A DNA stretch of 64,000 nt from the NCBI RefSeq assembly GCF_003934285.1, contig NZ_RQWJ01000001.1, positions 1 to 64,000 on the forward strand, written 5' to 3'. The position numbers and the translations under genes are program-made. Within the stretch, counting starts at the first letter, position 1; every line of letters begins with the position of its first letter. The DNA comes from Brevundimonas fluminis (GTDB lineage Bacteria; Pseudomonadota; Alphaproteobacteria; Caulobacterales; Caulobacteraceae). Below, piece after piece: positions 1 to 8,651 of the stretch. Under the pieces are notes generated by a model, which ran no database searches, was not told where the DNA came from, and saw nothing but the letters and a program-made list of their open reading frames with translations.

Positions 1-331
1 CACCACCGGCGACGGCCTGATGAGCGCCCTGCAGGTGCTGGCGGTGCTGGTCGCCTCGGGACGCAGGATGAGCGACCTCGCCCGACAGTTCGACCCCGTG
101 CCCCAGAAGCTGGTCAACGTCCGCTACGCGGCCGGCAAACCGCTGGAGGACGGGTCTGTGAAGGCCGCCGTGGCCGAGGCCGAGGCGACGCTGACCGCCG
201 GCGGGGGCCGCCTGCTCGTGCGGCCCTCGGGCACCGAGAAGCTGATCCGCGTCATGGCCGAGGGCGACGACGAGGCCCTGGTGAAGCGGATGGTCGATCA
301 GGTCGCCGCCGCGGTGAAGGCGGCGGGCTAG
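1..331 (+). CDS. glmM: Phosphoglucosamine mutase, C-terminal fragment
   Basis: This is the 3' end of a gene entering from the left edge; about 109 residues of a family of roughly 450 are present. The enzyme interconverts glucosamine-6-phosphate and glucosamine-1-phosphate in the cytoplasm on the way to UDP-GlcNAc for peptidoglycan and lipopolysaccharide. The visible part covers the end of domain III ([16 protein letters not shown]) and domain IV with the phosphate-binding loop [14 protein letters not shown] near the end. The loop composition fits GlmM better than other hexose phosphate mutases. The active-site serine and metal loop lie outside the window. The stop at 329-331 overlaps the end of the convergent minus-strand gene by four bases. 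Confidence 0.93.
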   Translation, partial: TTGDGLMSALQVLAVLVASGRRMSDLARQFDPVPQKLVNVRYAAGKPLEDGSVKAAVAEAEATLTAGGGRLLVRPSGTEKLIRVMAEGDDEALVKRMVDQVAAAVKAAG

Positions 332-1665
332 GTCAGAACCGCCGCCAGCGCCTCGATCCGCCTGCGGACGTCCGGCACGGCGATCGTCTCCCAGAAGGCG
401 CCGCGGGCCGGGGGGCCGAGCACGAACAGGGCCGGATCGGGCGCGCCGTCCGCTCCGACCACGCGGCCGGCGTCGTCCAGATCGAGGCCCAGTCCCAGCG
501 GATCCAGCCGCGCCCGGCCGGACTTCAGCAGCGGCGCCGTCAGCGGATCGCGGCGCGGGTCATGCCCGGGACCGGAGCAGTCGATCACCCGATCCACGAG
601 GAGGCCGCGCGGCACGGTCGCGCGCGGCGGCAGCCACTCGACCATGACCTTGTCGCGATCGGCGGGACGGTTCGAATCCATGTCGATCAGGTCGGCCCCC
701 ACGGGCGTCGCGCCCGTCACCCGCGCCGCGGACACGGTCAGCCGACCGTCGGCGATCAGGCGGTCGATCCTCGCCGCCACCCCGGGGGCGATCCGGTGAC
801 GATGCACGTCCCACCAGGGGCGCAGGTGACGAAACAAGCGGGAGCGAGTCCTGACGTCCGCCGCGCGCCACAGATCGGCGGTGATGGGACGCAGCCCCTC
901 CATGACGCCGCGCCAGCCGTGGTCTCGCGCCCGCAGCCGGGCGGCCGCGAGACGCCGCGAGGCGGGGCCGTCCAGCATCTCCGGCGCGGGCGGCACGGCC
1001 GCGTCGTGAACTTCGCCGTGGGCGCGCGGCAACAGTCCCCGCGGCGAGAAGGCGCGCATAGTCCCCGTCCAGCCCCGCGCCTCCAGCGCCAGCGCGACGT
1101 CGACCATGGTCAGCCCCGTGCCGATGACGGCGATCGTCTCGTTCGATTCGACGGCGTCCAGCGCGCCGGGCGCCCAGGGATCGCGGGTGACCCGCTCCAG
1201 CCCGTCTCGGGCCGTGTTCGGCGCCGGATTGCCGGTGGCCAGAACCACCGCCCGGCCCGCGCGGCGCCGACCGTCGTCCAGCACCACGTCCGCGCCGTCG
1301 ATCGCGGCGACGCGCCCATGGACCATGTCGATCATACCCGGATGCGCCGCTTCGACCGAAGCCAGCCGATCCGCGACGTAGCGGCCATACAGGCCGCGCG
1401 GCGCGAACCCCCCGGGGTCGGCGTGCTCCGGCGCATGGGACCGCAGCCAGCGCACGAAGGCCTCCGGCCGATCCTCGACCGCGCTCATCCGCGCCGAGCG
1501 CACGTTCAGCACATGGCCGTCGAAGTCGGTGGAATAGGCGACGCCCCGCCCGAATCGCCCGGTCGCGTCGATCAGGACGGACCCCTGTCCTGACTCGGCC
1601 AGCCGCGCCGCCAGCATGGCGCCGGAGAAGCCTCCGCCGACGATCAGGATGGGCGCGCGCGTCAC
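328..1665 (-). CDS. FAD/NAD(P)-binding protein (YdhS/COG4529-like)
   Basis: This 445-residue cytoplasmic protein begins with a dinucleotide-binding motif ([10 protein letters not shown], residues 6-15) followed by the RGVAYST segment typical of the FAD_NAD_binding family (COG4529, YdhS/HpyO group). A second Rossmann signature, [16 protein letters not shown], lies near residue 180, and a CSGPG segment lies near residue 365. Members are poorly characterised flavoproteins; some are amine- or acyl-modifying monooxygenases. The sequence does not reveal the substrate. The gene is convergent with glmM and sits 40 bases downstream of the phosphomannomutase gene, on the same strand, so the two may be cotranscribed. 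The fold assignment is firm; the reaction is unknown. Confidence 0.8.
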   Translation of the reverse strand: MTRAPILIVGGGFSGAMLAARLAESGQGSVLIDATGRFGRGVAYSTDFDGHVLNVRSARMSAVEDRPEAFVRWLRSHAPEHADPGGFAPRGLYGRYVADRLASVEAAHPGMIDMVHGRVAAIDGADVVLDDGRRRAGRAVVLATGNPAPNTARDGLERVTRDPWAPGALDAVESNETIAVIGTGLTMVDVALALEARGWTGTMRAFSPRGLLPRAHGEVHDAAVPPAPEMLDGPASRRLAAARLRARDHGWRGVMEGLRPITADLWRAADVRTRSRLFRHLRPWWDVHRHRIAPGVAARIDRLIADGRLTVSAARVTGATPVGADLIDMDSNRPADRDKVMVEWLPPRATVPRGLLVDRVIDCSGPGHDPRRDPLTAPLLKSGRARLDPLGLGLDLDDAGRVVGADGAPDPALFVLGPPARGAFWETIAVPDVRRRIEALAAVLT

Positions 1666-1705
1666 CGGGACTCCATGGACGGCCGTCGGGCCGCGGTCAA
1701 AGGGC

Positions 1706-3142
1706 TCAAACTTCCTGATTGAAGGCGCCGATCTCGGGATGGCCCGCCAGCCGGGGCTTCACGGCCTCATGGAACAGGGCGCGCATGTCGTCCTGCGACC
1801 GCAGGCTCTCGACCACCACCACCAGTTCCGGCTTGTTCGAGGAGGCCCGGACCAGCAGCCAGGATCCGTCCTCCAGCTTCACCCGGGCGCCGTTGATGGT
1901 CGCCACGTCCACGATGCGCCGGCCGAGGATCTCGCGACCCGCCGCCCGGTCGGCCTGGAACTCCGCCGTAAGTCGGGCGACCACCTCGTACCTGGCCTCG
2001 TCGGGGCAGTGCGGGCTCATGGTGAGGCTGGTCCACGCCGGGGCCAGGTCCTCGCGCAGGTCGGACAGCGGCCGTCCCGCCCGGGCCACAAGATCCATCA
2101 CCAGCCCGGCCGTCGCCACGCCGTCGTCATAGCCCCGGCCCAACGGCGGGGCCGGGAAGAAGTGACCCGACTTCTCGAACCCCATCAGGGCCCCCGTCGC
2201 GGCCACTCGCCGTTTCATGTGGCTGTGCCCCGTCATCCACCAGTCGACCGTGCAGCCGTGGGCGGCCAGCACCGGATCCGTGTCGAACAGGCCGGTGGAC
2301 TTCACGTCCACGACGAAGCGCGCGCCCGGATGATCGGCCGCGAGACCGCGCGCCAGAAGCAGACCCATCTTGTCGGCGAAGATCGGCTCGCCCCGGTCGT
2401 CGACCACGCCGCAGCGGTCGCCGTCGCCGTCGAAGCCCAGGCCGAGGTCGGCGCCCGTCTCCACGACCCGGCGGCTGATCTCCGCCAGCATCTCGCGATC
2501 TTCCGGATTCGGATCGTAGCGGGGGAAGGTCCAGTCGAGATCGCAGTCCATCTCGATGACCTCCGCCCCCATCGCACGCAGGGCGGCGGGGGCGAAGGCG
2601 CCCGCCGTGCCGTTGCCGCAGGCGCAGACGACCTTCAGCCGGCGGTCCAGCCGCACCCGCGACGCCAGATCGGCGATCCAGGCTTCCGCCAGGCCTTCGA
2701 CCCGTTCGACGGATCCGCCGGGTGAGCCTTCGCCGCCGCCGGCCAGCGCGAGGGCCTTGAGCGCCGCCATGTCGTCGGGGCCGAAGGTGAGGGGCGGCTC
2801 GAGCCCCACCTTCACTCCCGTCCAGCCGTTGGGATTGTGGCTGGCGGTGACCATGGCCACGCCCGGCACGTCCAGCCAGATCTGGGCGAAATAGGCCATG
2901 GGCGTCAGGCACAGACCGACGTCGAGCGCCGTCATCCCGCCCGCGACCAGCCCCTCGACCAGGGCGGACTTCACCGCCTCCGAACAGGACCGCCAGTCAT
3001 GGCCGACGACGGTCCGGGAGATGCCGCGGGCGCGGGCCAGGGACGCGAACGCCCGGCCCACCGTCCGCATCCCGTCGGCGTCGACCTGATCGCCCCACAG
3101 CCAGCGGGCGTCGTACTCTCGGAAACCGGTCGGGTGCAGCAT
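1706..3142 (-). CDS. Phosphomannomutase/phosphoglucomutase
   Basis: This 478-residue member of the alpha-D-phosphohexomutase superfamily interconverts hexose-6- and hexose-1-phosphates, supplying GDP-mannose or UDP-glucose for surface polysaccharide. The catalytic serine is in TASHNPNG (Ser101), the magnesium loop DGDGDR is at residues 238-243, and the C-terminal phosphate-binding loop reads RASSNKPE. These are the AlgC/ManB-type motifs rather than GlmM motifs, and the length fits the bifunctional PMM/PGM class. The start at 3142 faces gpmA across about 90 bases, so the two genes are divergently transcribed. The preferred sugar cannot be decided from sequence alone. Confidence 0.9.
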   Translation of the reverse strand: MLHPTGFREYDARWLWGDQVDADGMRTVGRAFASLARARGISRTVVGHDWRSCSEAVKSALVEGLVAGGMTALDVGLCLTPMAYFAQIWLDVPGVAMVTASHNPNGWTGVKVGLEPPLTFGPDDMAALKALALAGGGEGSPGGSVERVEGLAEAWIADLASRVRLDRRLKVVCACGNGTAGAFAPAALRAMGAEVIEMDCDLDWTFPRYDPNPEDREMLAEISRRVVETGADLGLGFDGDGDRCGVVDDRGEPIFADKMGLLLARGLAADHPGARFVVDVKSTGLFDTDPVLAAHGCTVDWWMTGHSHMKRRVAATGALMGFEKSGHFFPAPPLGRGYDDGVATAGLVMDLVARAGRPLSDLREDLAPAWTSLTMSPHCPDEARYEVVARLTAEFQADRAAGREILGRRIVDVATINGARVKLEDGSWLLVRASSNKPELVVVVESLRSQDDMRALFHEAVKPRLAGHPEIGAFNQEV

Positions 3143-3235
3143 GCGTCCCGCTTAGCAGGCGGCGGCGTCCGGGCAAGCGCGGCTTGACCCGGCCGGACCC
3201 GGGTCCTACCCCGAGCCGACTGAACGGAGACGCCC

Positions 3236-3952
3236 ATGCCCCGCCTCGTCCTGCTGCGCCACGGCCAGAGCCAGTGGAACCTCGAAAACCGCTTCACCGG
3301 CTGGGTTGACGTCGACCTGACCGACAAGGGCGAGGCCGAGGGCCGGCGCGCGGGCGAACTGCTGGCCCAGGGCGGGTTCCGTCCCGCCGTCATGTTCACG
3401 TCGGTGCTGACCCGGGCCAAGCGGACGGGCGCTCTGGCACTCCAGACCGCAGGACTGAAGGACGTGCCCGTCGTCGCCGACTGGCGACTCAACGAGCGTC
3501 ACTACGGCGGGCTGACGGGACTGAACAAGGCCGAGACGGCGGAGACGCACGGCGAGGACCAGGTCAAGGTCTGGCGCCGCAGCTACGACGTCCCGCCCCC
3601 GCCGCTGGAGCCGGGCGGCGAGTTCGATTTCGCCGCAGACGCCCGTTATGCCGGTCAGGACATTCCGGCCACGGAAAGCCTGAAGACCACGCTGGAGCGG
3701 GTCGTGCCCTATTGGGACGCCGAGATCGCGCCGCGCCTGAAGGCCGGCGAGGACGTTCTGATCGCCGCCCACGGCAACTCGCTTCGAGCCATCGTCAAAC
3801 ACCTCTTCGACGTCCCGAACGACCGGATCGTGGAGGTGGAGATTCCGACGGGCAATCCGCTGGAGATCGATCTGGACGCCGACCTGAAGCCGGTCGCCGC
3901 GCGCTATCTGGACGCGGAGCGGGCGACGCCCCTGCCGGAGATCGCCGCGTGA
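3236..3952 (+). CDS. gpmA: 2,3-bisphosphoglycerate-dependent phosphoglycerate mutase
   Basis: This 238-residue glycolytic enzyme interconverts 3- and 2-phosphoglycerate in the cytoplasm. The histidine phosphatase signature LRHGQSQWNLENRFTGW gives the phospho-accepting His9, and the second active-site histidine is in AAHGNSLRA near residue 180. The segment LNERHYGGLTGLNK, with the substrate-binding Glu and Tyr, is intact. Length matches the dPGM family. The ATG at 3236 follows a purine-rich stretch (AACGGAGA). The stop overlaps the next gene's GTG start by four bases (GTGA), so the two are translationally coupled. Confidence 0.96.
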   Translation: MPRLVLLRHGQSQWNLENRFTGWVDVDLTDKGEAEGRRAGELLAQGGFRPAVMFTSVLTRAKRTGALALQTAGLKDVPVVADWRLNERHYGGLTGLNKAETAETHGEDQVKVWRRSYDVPPPPLEPGGEFDFAADARYAGQDIPATESLKTTLERVVPYWDAEIAPRLKAGEDVLIAAHGNSLRAIVKHLFDVPNDRIVEVEIPTGNPLEIDLDADLKPVAARYLDAERATPLPEIAA

Positions 3953-4575
3953 CCGCCGCGAAGGACGAGGTCTGGATGGCCCGGGCCGTGGAGCTGGCGA
4001 CCGCCCGCATGGGCCGGACCTGGCCGAACCCGGCGGTCGGCTGCGTCATCGTCAGGGACGACCGGGTGATCGCCGAGGCCGCCACCGCCGACGGCGGCCG
4101 CCCCCACGCCGAGGAGCAGGCCGTGCCGGCCGCGGGCGAGGCCGCGCGCGGCGCGACCGCCTACGTCACCATGGAGCCGTGCGGCGCCCGGTCGTCCGGC
4201 CGCACCTCCTGTTCGAAATTCCTGCTGGAGTCCGGCGTGACCCGCGTCGTCGTGGCGGCCGTGGACCCCTCGCCCTTCGCGGCGGGCCGCGGCATCGAAA
4301 AGCTGCGCGCGGCGGGGCTGGAGGTGGAGACGGGCGTCCTGGCCGACCGGGCGGCGGTCCTCTACGAAGGCTATCTGCATCGCGTCGAGACGGGACGGCC
4401 GCTGGTCCGTCTGTCGGAGGACGGTGAGGGCTTCGACGCCCGCTTCGCGGCCTCGCCGAAGGCCGACCTGACCACCGAGCTCAAACGCCTGGGCGAGGCC
4501 GGCTACACCCGCGTCTGGGTAGGGCCCGGCGAACTGGCCGACGCGCTTTCCGAGCAGGGCCTCCTGACGGTCTGA
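3949..4575 (+). CDS. Stand-alone RibD-type deaminase domain protein
   Basis: The GTG at 3949 overlaps the gpmA stop and gives a 208-residue protein. Its N-terminal half matches the diaminohydroxyphosphoribosylaminopyrimidine deaminase domain of RibD: NPAVGCVIV, then HAE (His53, Glu55) and PCG...C (Cys78, Cys88), which form the zinc site and proton shuttle of cytidine-deaminase-like enzymes. The fused reductase domain of full-length RibD (about 360 residues) is missing. The last 75 residues, ending in a segment that resembles the RibD reductase end (RVWVGPGELADAL), look like a shortened remnant. It may deaminate the riboflavin precursor or another pyrimidine. Coupling to gpmA rather than to rib genes is unusual. 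Confidence 0.75.
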   Translation: MTAAKDEVWMARAVELATARMGRTWPNPAVGCVIVRDDRVIAEAATADGGRPHAEEQAVPAAGEAARGATAYVTMEPCGARSSGRTSCSKFLLESGVTRVVVAAVDPSPFAAGRGIEKLRAAGLEVETGVLADRAAVLYEGYLHRVETGRPLVRLSEDGEGFDARFAASPKADLTTELKRLGEAGYTRVWVGPGELADALSEQGLLTV

Positions 4576-4625
4576 AGGGCCGGAGTTCCAACGCTTTTTT
4601 AAGTCTGTTTCGTCACTCTGGCGGG

Positions 4626-5867
4626 ATGGGGGAAGCCGCCCGCACCATCGAGAGACGTCGCCTGACGCAGGAGGAGCTGGACGCCGTCTGCGCCCGGCAC
4701 GACCGGCTGTGGCAGGCGCGGCCCGGCGGCGCCCGCGCGGTCTTCGCCTGGACGGATCTGTCCGGCCTGAGCCTGAAAGGCCGCAATCTGGCCGACGCCG
4801 ACTTCTCGGCCGCCGCCATGATCGGCTGCGACCTGACCGGCGCGCGGCTGGACAACGCCACCTTCTTCGGCACGGATCTGCAGGACGCGACGCTGGTCGA
4901 CGCCAGCCTGCGCCGGGCCGATCTGCGCGGCGCCTGCCTGCGCGGCGCGGACCTGTCGGGCGCGGACCTGTTCGAGGCCGACCTGCGCGAAGGCGCCATC
5001 GCCTCGGCCGACGCGGACAAGGGCTATCGCATCGTGGAGGCGCGCAGCCGCGATCTTGACGACGTCACCCAGGCCCACGGCGCCTGTCTGGTCGGCGCCA
5101 ACCTGCAGCGGTCGAAGATGGCGGGAGTCATCGCCATCCGTGCCGACTTCACCGACGCGGTGATGAAGGACTGCAAACTGGTGCGGGCCAATCTGAAGCA
5201 GGCCAGCTTCCGCGGCGCCGATCTGGCGGGCGCCGATCTGTCGGGCGCGGATCTTTCAGGGGCCGACCTGCGCGACGCGGTGCTGGTGGGCGTCACCGCC
5301 GCCCTTTGGCGCACGGACGGGGCCAACATGGACGGCGCCCTGACCGACGACCGGTCCGGCGCGGCGCCGGTCAGCCGCATGCCCGCCGCCGAAATGCTGC
5401 GCGAGCACGCCGCCTGGTGCGAGACCGGAGGAGCCGAAGGTCGGCCGTCGGTCTTCGACGGCGTCGACCTGCGGGCCCTGCGCTCCATCGGGGGCCTGAA
5501 CCTGACGGCCCTGTCGGCCCGCGGCGCCGTCTTCTACGGCCTGGACATGGAAGGGGTGCAGCTGCAGGGCGCCCATCTCGAGAACGCCGACCTCCGGGCC
5601 ACCAACCTGCGCGGCGCCGACCTGCGCGGCGCCCGTCTGGCCGGAGCGCGCCTGAACGGCGCCGACCTGCGCGAGGCCCAGCTGGGACCCTTGATGATCG
5701 CCGCCGACCGCCTTCTGCCCGCGGACCTGAGCCGTGCGTGCCTGCGCGGCGCCGACCTGTCGCGCGCCGACCTGCGCCGCGCCGTTCTGGACGGCGCGGA
5801 CCTGAAGCGCGCCCGGCTGGACGGGACCCAGGGCCTGACCCCGCCGCAGACCGGAGCCGCCGCATGA
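4626..5867 (+). CDS. Pentapeptide-repeat protein, first of a tandem pair
   Basis: This 413-residue protein has no signal peptide. A short helical N-terminus (residues 8-35, LTQEELDAVCARHDRLW) precedes three blocks of A(D/N)LxG pentapeptide repeats at about residues 45-125, 151-225 and 290-405. Such repeats fold as right-handed quadrilateral beta-helices. Blocks two and three are separated by a non-repeat hinge (226-285) containing HAAWCETGGAEGRPSVFDG, which recurs in the downstream paralog. Pentapeptide proteins range from DNA-mimic gyrase protectors to effectors and scaffolds; nothing here identifies the role. The stop overlaps the next start (ATGA), so both proteins are probably made together. 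Confidence 0.88.
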   Translation: MGEAARTIERRRLTQEELDAVCARHDRLWQARPGGARAVFAWTDLSGLSLKGRNLADADFSAAAMIGCDLTGARLDNATFFGTDLQDATLVDASLRRADLRGACLRGADLSGADLFEADLREGAIASADADKGYRIVEARSRDLDDVTQAHGACLVGANLQRSKMAGVIAIRADFTDAVMKDCKLVRANLKQASFRGADLAGADLSGADLSGADLRDAVLVGVTAALWRTDGANMDGALTDDRSGAAPVSRMPAAEMLREHAAWCETGGAEGRPSVFDGVDLRALRSIGGLNLTALSARGAVFYGLDMEGVQLQGAHLENADLRATNLRGADLRGARLAGARLNGADLREAQLGPLMIAADRLLPADLSRACLRGADLSRADLRRAVLDGADLKRARLDGTQGLTPPQTGAAA

Positions 5868-7054
5868 CCTTCGCCCGTCGCGAACTGGGACAGGGCGACC
5901 TGGACATGCTGATGGCCGCGCACGAGCGGCTGGTTCAGGGGCGGGCCGGAGGCCGTCGGCTGGCCCTGAAATTCATGGACCTGCGCGGTCGCGACCTGCG
6001 GGGGCGCAACCTGTCCGACGCCGATTTCAGCGGCTGCACCCTGGAGGGCGCGAAATTCGCCGGGGCCGATCTGAGCCGGGCCGTCTTCTTCTGCTGCGAC
6101 CTCAAGGGCGCCGACTTCTCGGACGCCAACCTGACCCGGGCCGATCTGAGGGGCGCCTGTCTGCGCGGCGCGACCCTTCATCGGGCGGACCTGTCGAAGG
6201 CGGACTTCCGCGAGGGCGTCATCGCCATTCCCCACGCCACCAAGGGGCTGGCCCAGGTCAAGCACGAGGCCCGCAAGGGCGTGGCCGACGGGGCCAGCTT
6301 CTCCGGCGCGCGACTGGACGGCGCCGATCTGGAGGGATTCTCGGCCTTCAAGACCGACTTCACCGACTGCGCCATGAACGGGACGGTGCTGACGGGGGCC
6401 AATCTGAAGGAGGCGGACCTGTCCGGGGCCATCATGAACGGCGCGGACGTGGGCGGGGCCAATCTGGCCGGCGCCAAGCTGATCGGCGCCGTCCTGACGG
6501 GCGTGGCCATCGACCGGGCTCGCATGGAGAAGACCGACCTGACCGGCTCGCTGCGCGAACCGACCTCCGAGGCCATGGCCAGGGTCAAGGACCTGCACGA
6601 GCGCGCGCTGGACGGCAACGCCTGGGCCGAAAGCGGCGGCGTGCTGGGCGCTCCGGCCGTGTTCGACGGCGAGGATCTGCGCCCCCTGGCCAGCCGGCTG
6701 AAGGGGCTGAAATTGCCCGCCATGAGCGCGCGGGGCGCCTGCATGGTCGGCGTCGATCTGGCGGGGGTGGCGCTGCAGGGCGCCAATCTGGAAGGAGCCG
6801 ACCTACGCGGCGCCGACCTGCGCGGCGCGGATCTGCGGGGCGCCCGGCTGGGCGGCGCCCTGCTCAATCAGGCCGACCTTCGCGGCGCGGACCTGTCGCC
6901 GCTGCCGCTCGGCGCCGGACGCTGCCTGCCGGCCGACCTTCGCAAGGCCAGCCTGCGCTACGCCCGTCTGGAGGGCGCCGTGCTGACCGGCGCCCAGACC
7001 GATGGCGCGGACTTCAGCGGCGCCGACCGGCCGGACCTCGAAGCCGTGGCCTGA
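5864..7054 (+). CDS. Pentapeptide-repeat protein, second of a tandem pair
   Basis: The ATG at 5864 overlaps the preceding stop and yields a 396-residue paralog of the upstream protein. It has the same plan: an N-terminal helical cap (LGQGDLDMLMAAHERL), repeat blocks at about 36-120, 143-228 and 283-390, and a hinge at 245-275 whose AWAESGGVLGAPAVFDGEDLR parallels the hinge of its neighbour. The shared architecture and coupling suggest an old duplication and perhaps a hetero-oligomer. No enzymatic motif, membrane segment or secretion signal is visible. The gene ends against the terminator of the convergent hsp20 gene. The family call is firm; the function is unknown. Confidence 0.88.
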   Translation: MTFARRELGQGDLDMLMAAHERLVQGRAGGRRLALKFMDLRGRDLRGRNLSDADFSGCTLEGAKFAGADLSRAVFFCCDLKGADFSDANLTRADLRGACLRGATLHRADLSKADFREGVIAIPHATKGLAQVKHEARKGVADGASFSGARLDGADLEGFSAFKTDFTDCAMNGTVLTGANLKEADLSGAIMNGADVGGANLAGAKLIGAVLTGVAIDRARMEKTDLTGSLREPTSEAMARVKDLHERALDGNAWAESGGVLGAPAVFDGEDLRPLASRLKGLKLPAMSARGACMVGVDLAGVALQGANLEGADLRGADLRGADLRGARLGGALLNQADLRGADLSPLPLGAGRCLPADLRKASLRYARLEGAVLTGAQTDGADFSGADRPDLEAVA

Positions 7055-7059
7055 GCCTG

Positions 7060-7089
7060 AAAAAAAAGGGACGGCGTTTCCGCCGCCCC
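7060..7089 (-). terminator. Rho-independent terminator of the hsp20 gene
   Basis: Read on the minus strand, a 9-bp stem (GGGGCGGCG / CGCCGTCCC) closed by a GAAA tetraloop is followed by eight uridines. It lies about 30 bases beyond the hsp20 stop and just past the convergent pentapeptide gene. This is the clearest intrinsic terminator in the window. Confidence 0.88.
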
Positions 7090-7116
7090 CTCGGGCCGTC
7101 CGGCCGGAAGAACCGC

Positions 7117-7593
7117 TTACGCGACCTTCTTGCCGGATTTCTCCGCCTTGCCCTCGATCAGGGCCGAGCCGCCCGTGCCGATGGCGATGGTGCGGGGCTT
7201 CAACGCCTCCGGCAGTTCGCGGGCCAGGTCGATGGTCAGCAGACCGTGGGCCAGGTCGGCGTTCTTGACGACGACGTAGTCGGCCAGTTGGAAGCGGCGC
7301 TCGAAGTCGCGCTCGGCCAGACCGCGGTGCAGGAAGGTCCGCTCGACGCCGTCGTCGTTGGCCGTCTTGCGGCCGGTGACGGTCAGCAGGTTCTCCTTGA
7401 CCTCGACGTTCAGCTCTTCCGGGCTGAAGCCGGCCACGGCGACCTCGATGCGGTACTGGTTCTCGCCGGTCGACTGGATGTTGTAGGGCGGCCAGCCCTG
7501 CTCGCTGGTGCGCGCGGCGCTTTCCAGCATGGCGGCCAGCCGGTCGAAGCCGACGGCGGAACGATAGAGGGGGGTGAAGTCGAAGGTACGCAT
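7117..7593 (-). CDS. Small heat shock protein, Hsp20/alpha-crystallin family
   Basis: This 158-residue ATP-independent holdase chaperone binds unfolding proteins in the cytoplasm. The alpha-crystallin domain spans about residues 38-130 and includes YRIEVAVAGF, the LTVTGRK strand and the conserved C-terminal beta-strands (GLLTIDLARELPE). The N-terminus (MRTFDFTPLYRSAVGFDRL) is the usual IbpA-like start in Alphaproteobacteria. The start at 7593 follows AGGAGG at 7600-7605 on the minus strand, which is buried in a ROSE-type hairpin. A sigma-32-like promoter lies about 135-165 bases upstream. Regulation by heat is therefore likely at both transcription and translation. Confidence 0.95.
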   Translation of the reverse strand: MRTFDFTPLYRSAVGFDRLAAMLESAARTSEQGWPPYNIQSTGENQYRIEVAVAGFSPEELNVEVKENLLTVTGRKTANDDGVERTFLHRGLAERDFERRFQLADYVVVKNADLAHGLLTIDLARELPEALKPRTIAIGTGGSALIEGKAEKSGKKVA

Positions 7594-7721
7594 GATCAGC
7601 CTCCTGATGGGTCAGCAAGGGTGAGCCGCCCGGCGATTTTGCCCGGACGGCGGGGATGCGGCCCGATCGACCCCGTGTCGGGCGTCGTTCGGTCCGGAAG
7701 GCCCGACGATCGGCGCCCTCG
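7594..7721 (-). ncRNA. ROSE-type RNA thermometer in the hsp20 leader
   Basis: The hsp20 5' leader can fold into several hairpins. The last one (7600-7620) pairs CCTTGCTGA with TCAGGAGG, burying the Shine-Dalgarno AGGAGG, and leaves the G of TTGCT bulged opposite the ribosome-binding site. That bulged G within a U(U/C)GCU box is the hallmark of ROSE elements in rhizobia and relatives. A GC-rich stem at 7627-7654 and a further GTCGGGC/GCCCGAC pairing sit upstream, as in known multi-hairpin ROSE leaders. ROSE elements melt on heating and release translation. The upstream boundary is inferred from the promoter position. Confidence 0.8.
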
Positions 7722-7728
7722 GGGACGG

Positions 7729-7758
7729 ATTTGGGAAGCGCATCGGGTGCGTCAAGAG
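7729..7758 (-). promoter_or_regulatory. Sigma-32 (RpoH)-like promoter of hsp20
   Basis: On the minus strand, CTCTTGAC (7751-7758) is followed after 15 bases by CCCAAAT (7729-7735). This fits the alphaproteobacterial heat-shock promoter pattern CTTGAA-spacer-CCCATnT with one change in each element. Transcription would begin near 7722 and give a leader of roughly 125 bases containing the ROSE element. Confidence 0.6.
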
Positions 7759-7821
7759 GCGCCTGTCGCGGCTCGCGATCCGGCTCTAGAGAGGAGCCAT
7801 TCCACGGACCGGAGACGACCC

Positions 7822-8553
7822 ATGCGCCTGACCGCCCTCGCCGCCCTCGCCGTCGCCCTGACCCTGCCGGTCGCCGCCTGCGCCCAGGCCCCCGACGACG
7901 CCGCCCTGCGCGCCGCCGTCGCGTCGGAAACCCGTCCCGCCGCGGACCGTGCCCGCGACGGCGCCCGTCATCCGTACGACAGCCTGACGTTCTGGGGCCT
8001 GAAGCCGGGCCTGACCGTGGTCGAGATCCAGCCCGGCGCGGCCGGCTGGTGGCGCAACATTCTGGAGCCCTACGCCGCCGCGACGGGCGGGACCTACGTT
8101 CCCGTCGACCGGGTGAACGACGGGCTGGGCGTGGCCGACGGCTCGGCGGACATGGTGCTGGTCGCCCGCGCCTTCCACAACTGGCATCGCGGCGGCCGCA
8201 CCGACGCCCTGATGGGCCAGTTCTTCGCCGTCCTGAAGCCCGGCGGCGTGCTGGCGGTCGAACAGCACCGCGCGCCCGAGGGGTCCGACCCCGACGCCAC
8301 CGCCCCGAACGGCTACGTCTCGGAGGCCTACGTCATCGCCGCGGCCGAAAAGGCGGGCTTCGTGCTGGAGGACCGCAGCGAGCTGAACGCCAATCCGAAG
8401 GACGACCGCGACCATGCCTGCGGCGTGTGGACCCTGCCGCCGACGCGTCGTGGGCCTGAACAGGGCTGCCAGATCACGCCGGAGCAACGCGCGGAATACG
8501 ACGCGATCGGCGAGAGCGACCGGATGACGCTGCGCTTCCGCAAGCCCGCCTGA
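7822..8553 (+). CDS. Predicted methyltransferase lipoprotein (COG4798-like)
   Basis: The ATG at 7822 gives 243 residues starting with a signal peptide ending in the lipobox VAAC (Cys20). The mature part resembles COG4798 predicted methyltransferases: YDSLTFWGLKPGLTVVEIQPGAAGWW occupies the place of the SAM-binding motif I, followed by MVLVARAFHNW and LKPGGVLAVEQHRAP, typical class I methyltransferase strands. It ends GESDRMTLRFRKP, as does the neighbour. An exported SAM-fold protein is odd, because SAM is not known in the periplasm; it may bind another ligand. A paralog follows 98 bases downstream. The fold is reasonably secure; activity is unknown. Confidence 0.8.
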   Translation: MRLTALAALAVALTLPVAACAQAPDDAALRAAVASETRPAADRARDGARHPYDSLTFWGLKPGLTVVEIQPGAAGWWRNILEPYAAATGGTYVPVDRVNDGLGVADGSADMVLVARAFHNWHRGGRTDALMGQFFAVLKPGGVLAVEQHRAPEGSDPDATAPNGYVSEAYVIAAAEKAGFVLEDRSELNANPKDDRDHACGVWTLPPTRRGPEQGCQITPEQRAEYDAIGESDRMTLRFRKPA

Positions 8554-8651
8554 CCCGCGTCGTCCCGCTTTGACCCACGCCGCGAAGCCCTCTAAGCCGG
8601 TCGCTTCGGCGGGCGGCCCGGGCCTCCGCCGCGGCCAGCAGGGAACCGGCC

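Noticed and set aside
5534..6598. Antisense frame of repeated xxGQxG units opposite the pentapeptide genes
   Set aside because: It is the reverse complement of the pentapeptide repeat, so its apparent repeat pattern is a shadow rather than a protein.
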